NCBI RefSeq assembly: GCF_040712315.1
Contig: NC_134015.1
Location: 12,730,945-12,794,944 of the forward strand
Source: Castanea sativa
Lineage: Eukaryota > Streptophyta > Magnoliopsida > Fagales > Fagaceae
Reading direction: 5' to 3'
DNA: 64,000 nucleotides
Shown: one piece after another, positions 54,696-64,000 of the stretch
Layout: each line of letters starts with the position of its first letter
Position numbering within the stretch: the first letter of the stretch is position 1
The notes under the pieces: generated by a model
What the model was told of the DNA's origin: nothing
Databases searched by the model: none
Seen by the model: only the letters and a program-made list of their open reading frames with translations
Translations under genes and position numbers: made by a program

Positions 54696-55800
54696 CCCAA
54701 ATTCATGCAGATGACACCCCATTTTCAGATGTTGAATCGCTCTTTTCCCTGGATGATGATTACACTCCTCAAGCCTTGGCAGTCATGGCTTATTCAACCT
54801 CAGAAGATGAGTCAGATTCAAACAATACTGACGATTCAGACCCAGAAATCCAAACCATATACACATCTCAGCCTCTTATAGCCCCAATAATTGGCCCCAC
54901 ACCAATAGCTCAAGTTCACATCCTCTTTAATACTTATTCCAGACCCATCCCGGTAATAACCTTGTTTAATACAGGAGCAGCAGAAACAATCCTCCACCCT
55001 AAGATTTTACCAGAAGATTTTTGGCAACCCTATCATCAAATGTTCAGAGCAGCCACTGGAGAAACATTTTTGATTTCCCAAAAAAGTAAGCCCATTCACA
55101 TTCGGATTTTTTCAACCCTTACCATTAGACACCAAGTCCTTGGATCCCCACTCACAGGCAAATACCTTCTCATAGGATTTGACCTCCTTCACCAGATACC
55201 CAGTCTCAGATGGTCCTCAAAAGGACTTTTGCATAAACAACACCTTCTCACCTGGACCCAGGTACCTTATTTGTTCTCAATAAATCCTTTTGACTCCTTA
55301 AGATTCCAAATCATCAATGAATGTTGTGCAACCACTCACTCTGAATTCCTCCTTAAAAATCCAAATCCTTTGTGGAAAAATCCAACTTTTTTCATCACCC
55401 TTCCCTTCAAAAAGAATGAAGATGTTAACCCCACAAAAGCTAGTCATAGAGGAATGAATCCAGAACACTTGTCCTTAGCTAAGCAGGAGTTATCCACTCT
55501 TCTTTCAGAAAACCTCATTGAACCCACAACTTCTCCATGGGTGTGTGAAGCTTTCTATGTTAACAAGCATGCAGAACAAGTTCGAGGAAAGCTTACGTTG
55601 GTAATTAATTACCAAGATCTTAATCATTTCCTTGCTGATGACAAGTTCCCTTTGCCAAACAAAAGTGCCCTTTTCCAACATCTTTCTCATGCCAAAGTGT
55701 TTTCAAAGTTTGATCTTAAAGCAGGATTTTGGCAATTAGGAATCCATCCAGAAGAAAGATACAAGGCAGCATTTTGCATCCCAGACCACCATTATCAATG
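54696..55800 (+). pseudogene. Copy 2 protease and truncated reverse transcriptase
   Basis: Open from 54776 to the truncation at 55800. The protease motif reads LFNTGAAETIL, with Asn in place of the catalytic Asp seen in copy 1. The RT keeps VINYQDLNHFL and FDLKAGFWQLGIHPEER but stops before the YVDD box; RNase H is absent. It is therefore non-functional in two independent ways. Confidence 0.85.
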
Positions 55801-56325
55801 ACCTTCCAAACAAATATATAACGTCATTTTTCAACTGAGCAACACGAAAGAAACAAAACCCAAAACAAAAATTCGTCAAATCCGGTCAAATTGAGAGAAG
55901 AAGGAAGAGAGAGAGGCGACTGGGTTCGAAGACAAAGGCGAGGCGCGGCGGAGGCGAGATTGCACAGCGGAGGCGAGATCGCATGATCAAAGGCGAAGGC
56001 GAGATCGCGCGACGTTGGAGTCGATCTTTGCTTGATCGGCGGTGAGAGGCACGGCCCCGATGCTGGGCTCTCTCTCTCTCTCTCTCTGACGGTGACCAGC
56101 CTCTCTCTCTCTCTCTCTCTTGGTTCGGTTCTTTTCTTTTTTCTGAAAATGGTTTGAAGGTAAAATAGATTTGTAATTGATTTTCCATTCAACCCAGCTC
56201 ATTTTACAGTCAACGAAAATGATTTTCCGTTTGACCAAATTTTTAATGCGCAACCAAACACACGGTAGGTTGTAAATTGTTTTCCCAAATCCATTTTCAG
56301 CTGAAACAAACACAGCCGAAGTGGA
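55801..56325. mobile_element. Right part of the MULE/MITE-like element
   Basis: It begins at the viral truncation, contains GAGCAACACGAAAG, a GC-rich GGCGAGATCGC repeat region (55920-56010), CT microsatellites (56068-56087, 56100-56120), then GATTTTCCGTTTGACC and ends with AACAAACACAGCC. The composition matches the left part at 42786-43052. Open frames across the CT runs are incidental. Confidence 0.5.
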
Positions 56326-56344
56326 AAGTGGAGAAAAACCCATC

Positions 56345-56412
56345 AATAAAAAGGCACCGACAAAAGAGAAATTATATGTGACCAAACCGGATCTCACCAC
56401 AATGAAAATCCA

Positions 56413-56443
<31 letters not shown>

Positions 56444-57285
56444 TGACTTTTGACCCAAAAACCAAAGATACGACCCAACCACCCAATATGAGCCATCATT
56501 GATCACATTCATACTGGTTGCATTGACAAGCGAAAACAGAAAATTCATGGCAACTTCTTGATGAGTTCAGGCTCCTCTGTAAACTATTTGGCACTATTTA
56601 TTGGTAAGTTTATACTCATCTATAAATATCAGGTGATTGTTTGATAATTGCTTATTTTTGGTATCTTATTTTCATTTATATGGTATTTATTAAAAGTTAA
56701 TTTATTTTATGAAAACTAGCTAAAAATTAGATTATTTATATATAAAAATAAAATTGAGATAAAAAGTAAAACTTTTAACCAAATAAGCAATTGGCAAAGG
56801 CACACCAGCTCAAATATTATAATATATTTATAAATAAATAAAAAATTTAAATGTATATAATATTTTATGTTACATTACATTTATACATATATAAAAATTT
56901 ATTTATATAAATGTAATACTAAATTGTGTAAGTTTATAATTAAATTCTCAAGATATCAAATTAGTATTTATAATTTATTCACACTACAAATACTAAATTT
57001 TTAACAATACAATATTAGCAACCAATCAAGATAAAAAGGCACAAAAAAGAGAAATGATGTGACCAAACGGATCCCACCACAATGAAAATGCAGGACAATC
57101 TTTTGACCTCAAAGCTAAAAACCAAAGACACACCACTCAAGAAAATATGAGTTATCACATTCGCGGTGGTTTCGTTAATCAGTGAAAACAGAAATTTTTG
57201 GCAACTTCTTAGAAGCTGAGGCTAGGCTGTAATTTATGTGCTAAACATGCTTACGAGTAAATTTATACTCAACTGAGAGATGAAT
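56345..57285. repeat. Dispersed direct duplication of ~260 bp
   Basis: 56345-56625 and 57022-57285 are diverged copies (AAAAAGGCAC, GAGAAAT, CACCACAATGAAAAT, GAAAACAGAAA, GGCAACTTCTT shared in order). Copy 1 also contains an (AAT)n run at 56413-56442. Between them lies AT-rich DNA with a possible small MITE at about 56630-56810. No gene was found. Confidence 0.7.
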
Positions 57286-58290
57286 CAAGTTCATAGTTGG
57301 TTCTTCTAAAAAAAAAAAAGGTTCATAGTTGGATATCCTTATAATGCACAACAAATTAAAGTCTAGATATGAAATTTGATAATTATAGTAATTATAAATT
57401 ATTCATAGATATTTATTATGAATATGTTTGTATATGAAATTAAATATTTTATTATTTAAATAAAATATATATAATGTACCAAAATTCTAATGAAAGTTTA
57501 AATACAAAATAATGATGCTGAAAAATCGTCAGTAAGCTGCACAATCCTCACGTGCTCTAGACAAAACCTACACAACAAAAAAGAAAGATAAACCCTACAG
57601 AGAGTACCGGTGTGATACCGGTCAAATACCCTTCAAAGGTCAAGTTAGAAATTGTTCACAACTCTAGAGTGCCAGAGCTGGGGTAGATTATGCGTACCTT
57701 GATTTCTGAGGGTTTTGAGTTTTTATAGTAGTATAGAACCGACTTTGGTTTCTTGGTGAGGATGAATTTTTCCTTATAAGGAAGATCCTCATAAATGTAC
57801 GTATTTTGCGGGATCCTTTCCATATAGAGATTTTGCTGATTAGGGTTAATCGTGAGGCCTAAGACATTTTCATTTGAAGTTTCTTGAGGATTACTTAAAC
57901 CATGTGGATGCCACGTGACCTTGCTGCTGTCCACTTTGTATCCGTCCGTCATGGAGAGTCCGTTCTTCTTGGATGCGTCACCCTGTCTTCTTCCATCATT
58001 TTGATCATGCACTGCCTAGTACCGTCATTCATGGAAGGTTTTGTCAAACGAGACCGTCCACTTCAATTTTTATCCACTTCAGTTGCCCCCTCACTTCATG
58101 GGTCCATCACTTTATGTTCCAGACGGATCCAAGCAACGGACTTGTGGAGTGACAGTCTGACAAAACCCTTGGGACATGCATTTTGATTTGACAGGCTATC
58201 CTAGTGTCAGTAATGCAGTAGGGGTACATGGCACATTTTTAGTGGTTACTTGCTCGTACCGAAGCGTCCATTCGTCTTATGTGCCGTTCC
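57286..58290. other. Upstream region of the transposon-protein gene fragment
   Basis: No coding sequence is supported. Repeated CCGTCC and GTCCGTC words at 57940-58110 suggest part of the same element's terminal region, but I cannot set a boundary. Confidence 0.35.
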
Positions 58291-58292
58291 CT

Positions 58293-58303
58293 CTATATAT
58301 ATG
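58293..58303 (+). promoter_or_regulatory. Possible TATA box
   Basis: CTATATATATG about 300 bp before the start at 58591, in a C/T-rich context followed by CACTTTTCGCAAC. Plausible but unproven. Confidence 0.35.
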
Positions 58304-58590
58304 TTGCGGCTCACTTTCATTTTCACTTTTCGCAACAAAATTTCAAAGCTTAAGTGCTACTGTCTATTTATTTTTCAGCTGCATCTTCTTTGTTGCTTCG
58401 AGTGACCGTCTACTTGGTTCAACCTTTTGCCACACAGTGCCCATTGCCACTACGTATCGTTCAACTAGTAAGCACTTGTTGCTTTATACTGAATCCCTTC
58501 TCTTTTTTTTTTTTTTTAAATAATTGCGCACCTGTCGACCATGTAGACTTGTATAGTCTTAAGGGTTTATCCGTCACATGTAGGTGATAG

Positions 58591-60297
58591 ATGTTTAGTG
58601 AGGCGTCGAGTAAGCAATCGTGTGTCCACGAAGGAGCAGGCTACAATGAGGTGTTCCTGTCAGGTCAAGAAGACCCCGACACCTCCTATGATGAAAAGGA
58701 TCCATCTGCCAATTCTTCTGTAGAGGAGGATAAGGACGTGGACTGTTCGGAGGGAGGTTCACGTGGTGATTCAAATAGTTCAGAAGTAATGTACGTTGAT
58801 CCTCCCGTCCAGTCCATCGTAGATCCTGACGGCTTTAAGGAGTTTATACTTCTCCCATTATGGACTGTAAATGACTTCAATTCCTCCGTCAAGTAAAAAT
58901 ACTTCAAAACCCTTAGGGCGAGGTACCAAATACCCATCAACATCCCCATCTATCTACCCCATAAGTCTAAAAAGTGTTACTACGAGGGCGTTGAGGATGT
59001 TAGGGTGTACGAGCAAATGTTTAAGGCCGGACTTAGGTTCCCTTTAAGTGCTATTCACCGTCGTCTTCTTCAGCACCTTGGGCTTGCCATCACCCAAATC
59101 TCTCCAAATGCCTGGAAAGTATTCATTGGTGCGGAAGTTTTGTATGGGGTTTTGAGCGACAGGGAGTGTAGGATGACGGTGGAGGAGTTCTTCCATTACT
59201 ACCGTCCATCAGAAATCAACCAATCTAAGGGCATGTACAATTTTCTGCCAAGGAAGCCTATACTTAGGCTAGTGTGTGATACTCCTAACTCCAACAGAAA
59301 CTGGAAGAGTCGGTATTTCTTCATCCAGGGTGACGACTAGATGTGTCACCCCAATGACCAGGAGTACATGCCCGTAGATAAAACTTGGGGTGTAATGCCT
59401 TCGTCTAGTAGGTGTCCGTTTGGTTTGAATTTTTCTTTTATTTGTTTGTTATTGGTCTAACCATCCCCTTTTTGCAGCTCGAGACCGTTCAAAGGTGACC
59501 TTGGAGCAGTGGAGCTTTCTGGAGAAAATTTTTGCCATCAAATTGAAAAAGAGGACGTGGTTGAAGCTTGTTACCTTGGACACGATTCACTGGTACTACA
59601 ACAGTCTTGAACCCATTGAAGCTACCCGTCGCTACAACAATCAGGCACGCAAACGTAAGGCCATCACTCCTTATCTTCTCTTTTTATTCTTGTAATTTAC
59701 CTAACTTTTTCTTTCCGTCTATTTTGATGTAAAAATGGAAGAAGGCAAGAGGAGAGCTTTTATTAAGTAGCAGGCTACTACAAGGAAGAAACAAGAGGGA
59801 GGTTTGCCTAATAAGGGAACGGGTTCGGTCAACCCATCCACCAAAAGGAAACTATTAGAAAAGACTGACCGTCCCCCCAAAAACCCTAAGGTTACAGAGG
59901 TGGCGACCGTCGATGCTACTACAGATCCAAAGAAACTTTATTTGGTTAGGAAGGGTAAAGGCCTCATGACCGGTCAAGTTCCCATCGCTAAAAAACGCCC
60001 TGTCCTCCTTCGTGAGGATTCTCAGTATGCGCTTAAGCAGTTGTGGTCCATCATCAAGGATGACGACTATGAGGACTTAAGCAACCACGCAGCTAAGGTC
60101 ATGGGGGAGACGGGCCTTTTTAGCATTCCACAGGTACATCCGTTCCCTTCTTTTTTCCGTCGAGTTACCTCCTTTCTTTCCAAACCCTTGTGGTTGATTT
60201 TTCCTTGTAGGGGATGCTCATGATGAAAGGCCTGATAGATCATTGCCTATCCCATGAGACGGCATTGGACTGTGTGAGGGCAAAGGCAACGGCAGGC
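58591..60297 (+). pseudogene. Spliced plant transposon-protein-like gene, truncated
   Basis: Exons at 58591-59407, 59478-59654, about 59735-60133 and 60211-60297, with GT-AG introns (for example a TTTTTGCAG acceptor). It encodes an acidic N terminus, then AGLRFPLSAIHRRLLQHLGL, YGVLSDRECRMTVEEFFHYY, LRLVCDTPNSNRNWKSRYFF, LEQWSFLEKIF and LLREDSQYALKQL. I recognise this as a repetitive plant family usually annotated as putative transposon or retrotransposon gag-like protein. Its biochemical role is not known to me. Stops lie at 58894-58896, 59338-59340 and 59768-59770. Coding sequence ends abruptly at 60297, where CACTA-like DNA begins. Confidence 0.7.
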
Positions 60298-60480
60298 AAA
60301 AGGTGCCGCTATAGGGAATCAATTAAAACGGACTAATTGCACTTATAGTGGCAGGGAGAAACGTCACTATATATGTAAACCTTTTAGCGGTGGGCAAAAA
60401 CGCCACTATAAGGCTTCATTTAAATCATAATTTATGCACCTTTAGCTGCTCTTTTTGACCACCACTATAGGTTCTTTTTT
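60298..60480. mobile_element. CACTA-like subterminal repeats
   Basis: Motifs GCCGCTATAGGG, CGTCACTATA, CGCCACTATAAGG and CACCACTATAGG recur within 180 bp, as in the subterminal repeats of plant CACTA (En/Spm) elements. They directly cut the gene fragment on the left. The far end of the element was not found. Confidence 0.5.
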
Positions 60481-62472
60481 TTTTTTTAGCAGGTTTTAAA
60501 ACCACTATTTTTTTTTTTTTTACAAACCTGTTACAAATAACCAGTAATAGTTTTAGCTCTACTAACACAATACCACAAATGTAACTAATTAACAACACCA
60601 CAATTGTCTCCAAACTAACGTAAAATTACATAGAAATATATTATCAAATACATAACAAAAGAAAAGATGTGGTCCTTTGTACACAACATTATATTAACTA
60701 CATAACATTGTCTATATCCATCATCATAAAATTAACAAAAGAAAAGATGTGGTCCTTTGTAACCTAAATTAAACTAATACCATAATCAAAGTTTCAAAGT
60801 GTTTCAAAATATTTTTCAACACTTGCAAAAAATGTGTTTGTTCAAATGTGGTTCTTTGTACACAAAATGTCCTCAAACACCAACATAAAATTTATAAGTT
60901 GCTTGGTTGATGGGATGCAGCTGATGATTTTTGGAGAGTTGGGGATTGTAGGAGAGCTGAGGATTGTAGGATCGGAGGAATGTCCTACATACAAAAAAAA
61001 ATAAATAAATAATTAGGACACAACGATATCAAATATTGCAATCCAAAATTGCTTAATGCATGAGCATTAGAAGAGAAATTTGGAGTTTCAAAGGCTGCAA
61101 CTACAATATGGAAATCACAATACAAATATCAAACACCTTAAAGTATAAACTCACAAAACCGTGCAACTCATCATCATTGGATGATGACGATTTATTTCAA
61201 TTACATTGAATACAGTATTCATTTCTACATATAAATAAAATAAGTACAACCTCAAACCCAACTATTTCACATTGCTTGTTTAATGTGCTAAAATGTGATA
61301 TACTGCTGATTGCCAAAAAACCACACAATCACATATAGATATTTTCAAATAACTACTCTATAGATTTACTGCTCATGAGTGTTTCTTTACTTATGCAAAC
61401 TAATGCAGCATGGGTATATATTATTGAGACATATGACCTTGCAAAATATCACATCCTTAATTGAGCTCTAATTTTGTGACATGTGTCAATTTAATTTCTT
61501 AATTTTGGTGAAGGTATTTACTACTCATTTTAAAAGTTGAGATTTTTGTTAATTTTTATATTAAACGTAAACACCACATTCAAGAAGAATTATTTATTTT
61601 TTAAGTAAAAGAATTTTATAACCATCCCTTAATTTTGGTGATGAAATTTACTACTCGTTATAATAATCAAGGAGTTTGTTAATTTTATATTAAAAGTAAC
61701 ACCACATTCCATGAGAATCATTTCTTAAATATTCTTACAAGTTTTTTAAAAGAGCTAATAAAATATAAGAATAAATATCAATAATTTTTAACCTATTTAG
61801 GAATTAAAATGACTTTTTAAAAAAAAATTAATTATATATTTCTAAATATAGTTATTCATATATATGAAGTTACAAGTTAGAATAGGTTAATTCGAATTTT
61901 TATGTTGATTCTTCATAGACTTAAAAAAATCAGTGACTTGACTAAATTCAAATACTTTTTGATCCGATCCCAATCTTGATCCAAACCGTCGTTCCGAATT
62001 TTCGAGGGGTCTTTATTTCCCATGTTCACATTCACGCTTCAATAATTTTAACCTCATTTATTACAAATTTTGACCACATTTGTGTTTAGTTCAATCTATG
62101 CTTTACACTTCTTTTTAGGTACTTCAGAGTTCACGTGCAATTGTCTTCCACCAATTTCACTAATATAGCACAATGTGCATCCAACACTTTCTGCACTATC
62201 TCTTGCCATCTTCCAGGAAATTGCTCCTTTGGCAGACTCTTCTGGATATTTGAACTAGTTTGGTAATGTTGTTTTAGTAATATTGTTTAAGTATTAGAGA
62301 AATATGTGCAGGTGAAGTTGTATTATAAAAATATGTGTTATGTTGTTCAAACAACAAAAACGGTTGTTTAAACATCATTAACAAACAGCCAAAATTCATT
62401 GACAATTTTTGTAATATTCTAGGTCATCCTCTCATTTTGTATGTAATTTTTAAATTGATTTATCTAAATAGT
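60481..62472. other. Non-coding AT-rich stretch
   Basis: It may be the interior of the CACTA-like element. The phrase AAAGAAAAGATGTGGTCCTTTGT occurs twice (about 60657 and 60736, 79 bp apart). No transposase domain or gene was recognised. Confidence 0.45.
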
Positions 62473-63005
62473 TGACGTAGGACACAATTTACTGTTTAAT
62501 TATTGTAATTTATTATTTTTGGTATTTTATGTAAAAACGTTATTTTAGGTTTAGGTGATTTAATTCCTTATTTTTAGGTGCATTTAATGCTTTTTAGGTC
62601 AAATTTGATTCCAGATATGGTAAGGTATCAATTAGGAGTTATTTTAGAATATATTTTCTTGTCTGTCAAGTTTTATGGAGCCCTTAAATAGGCCCTGAAG
62701 TCTGTAAACGTTTTTTGGAATATATTATTGAATAAAAATCAGAAAAGGTGAGGCTTTGCTCTTCTTTTGGTTCTTCAAGAACTGTGAACTTATCAAGGAT
62801 TCTTCCTTGTGGCATTCAAACTTTATACCTTCGGTTCGTGATTCTTTATAATCATTGGGTCAAGGTCAACTTATACATTTGGTTCGCGTTTCGATTATAA
62901 ACGTTGGGTCAGGGTTTCTATCATAAATCTGAATTTTAGCTTTCCTGGGTAAATATTCCAATATTTTTGTTAGATCTCAAAGCATGTCGATTGAGGTTTG
63001 CATCA
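62473..63005 (+). mobile_element. 533-bp solo LTR (probable)
   Basis: It begins TGACGTAGGACAC and ends GGTTTGCATCA, TG...CA, flanked by TAGT on both sides (62469-62472 and 63006-63009; possibly TAGTT). Inside are CCCTTAAATAGGCCCTG and ACCTTCGGTTCGTGATT, words I associate with plant retroelement LTRs. No primer site or coding region follows. Confidence 0.65.
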
Positions 63006-63009
63006 TAGT

Positions 63010-64000
63010 TGCAAGTTGTTTTTGTGATATATCAACTATTAGTTGAGAGATCTTTTTGCGCATGGTTGTTACCTGTTGTTTTGCATTGCTGTGTAGTTGG
63101 GATGATCATATGTATCGTTGGATACATGTGTCTACATGGTAAGATTTGTATTGACTGTATTAGTGTGTATAGTATAATCCATAAGCATGTAACTTTATTT
63201 TGTGCCGGTGTAAATTTTTAGAGATTAAGAATCTTCTCCAACAAGTAAAAAATATATGTGTCCATAAGCATGTAACATTTTTTTTGGGATCATTATGTTT
63301 GTCTTCTTTCCCTTTAATATGTGTGTGTATATATATATATATTTTTTGGGATTTCTCCTTTTGAGTTGAAAGCTTGGATTTGTGCTAAAATACAAGAGCT
63401 TGTTCAAACCCCCAATTAAAAATTACGACTAGATTGTTTTTACTCTAACTTAGACTGAGTGTGGAATAAGCGCAATGAACTGATAACTCTACCCTAAGCC
63501 ATATTCATCCATTATCAACAATAAAATGAAAGCTTAAAGAGTAGAGAAGAGAGATGCAAACACAAGTTAACACCAAGACATGTTATCGAAGAGGAAAACG
63601 AAAAACAAAGAAAAACCTCTACGACCCTCCAAGTCGAAATTGATCCACTAGAGAATAAAGTTGGAATACACGAATAATAAAAGACCCTCCAAGCCTAGTC
63701 TACCCCATATACTTGAGCCCTCCAAGCTCCTGCTACCAATTGACTTCTCAAAGCCTTGTCTTCTCTAGTTTTTCGAATCCCACAATTTAGCCCGATTGCA
63801 TCTTCCAATGAATGGCACCTTCCAATGCTTCCTAGAAGCACCAAAATCTCACTTTACACTTAGTATGGGTGTGTTAAGTGTTTGGGTTAGCAACCTCTTA
63901 AAGACATAGAGATGGAGAAGTAGGAGTTGAGGAAAAACCATAAGGAAATGTGTAGATGATTGTGGGTATAAGAAATTCTAACTCTCAAGTGTATTTTCTA
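63010..64000. other. Non-coding tail, part of another LTR-like sequence
   Basis: From about 63440 the text (GAAGAGGAAAACG, AAAACCTCTACGACCCTCC) resembles LTRs of large copia elements in reverse orientation. It runs off the window, so neither end nor coding region can be checked. A TG/TA microsatellite lies at 63319-63341. Confidence 0.35.

Larger units (their letters stand above)
51031..55800 (+). mobile_element. Endogenous caulimovirid copy 2, inverted and 3'-truncated
   Basis: Plus-strand copy that starts 6 bp before the primer site and ends inside RT, where similarity to copy 1 stops at 55800. It pairs with 45519-50268 of copy 1 as an inverted repeat of about 4.7 kb, with perhaps 5-8 percent divergence judged by eye. 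It has no promoter of its own. Breaks include a lost start codon, stops, a deletion of about 20 bp near 54045 and a 9-bp duplication near 52340. Confidence 0.9.

Noticed and set aside
55987..56499. 170-codon minus-strand open frame
   Set aside because: Built from AAT and CT microsatellites and GC-rich transposon DNA; no domain.

Overview
This is a window of a plant nuclear genome, from a woody eudicot. Several repeats look like ones common in Fagaceae (oak/chestnut), but I judge that from recollection, not a search. The sequence is AT-rich, full of microsatellites and poly(T) runs, has spliced genes with GT-AG introns, and is dominated by decayed mobile elements. I see no certain intact cellular gene.

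Region by region. 0-4.6 kb: a broken, spliced plant-mobile-domain (PMD/MAIN-like) gene on the minus strand, then tandem repeats and a large palindromic block built on a CTCGAG motif. 5.4-11.2 kb: the 3' end of a LINE, split by a full-length Ty1/copia element (copia-1) with a 5-bp target duplication and an iMet primer site. 11.9-12.7 kb: an hAT-like non-autonomous element. 15.3-23.8 kb: a CC-NBS-LRR resistance-type gene on the minus strand, with three in-frame nonsense codons and a tandemly duplicated, partly fused set of LRR exons. 24.2-34.6 kb: a four-part nest, namely a long LTR-like element (probable Tekay/Del solo LTR) containing copia-2, which itself contains a foldback MITE and a 1-kb LTR-like insert. 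34.6-42.8 kb: a near-perfect 58-bp hairpin, a TRIM-sized retroelement, MITEs and otherwise anonymous AT-rich DNA.

42.8-56.3 kb is the most unusual part. Two old copies of an endogenous caulimovirid (plant pararetrovirus) lie head to head. Copy 1 (minus strand) is slightly longer than unit length, with its intergenic/promoter region at both ends, about 7.27 kb apart. Copy 2 (plus strand) begins 6 bp before its tRNA-Met primer site and stops inside reverse transcriptase. Together they form an inverted repeat of about 4.7 kb. Comparing them suggests one ancestral frame running from movement protein to RNase H, as in petuvirus/florendovirus-type genomes. Both copies share some stop codons and each also has its own breaks. 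The pair appears to sit inside a decayed MULE/MITE-like element.

56.3-64 kb: a 280-bp duplication, a spliced gene fragment of a plant transposon-protein family with three stop codons, truncated by CACTA-like subterminal repeats, then a 533-bp solo LTR and part of another LTR-like sequence at the edge.

The genes do not form a pathway. The window reads as a resistance-gene relic embedded in successive layers of transposons and viral integrants.
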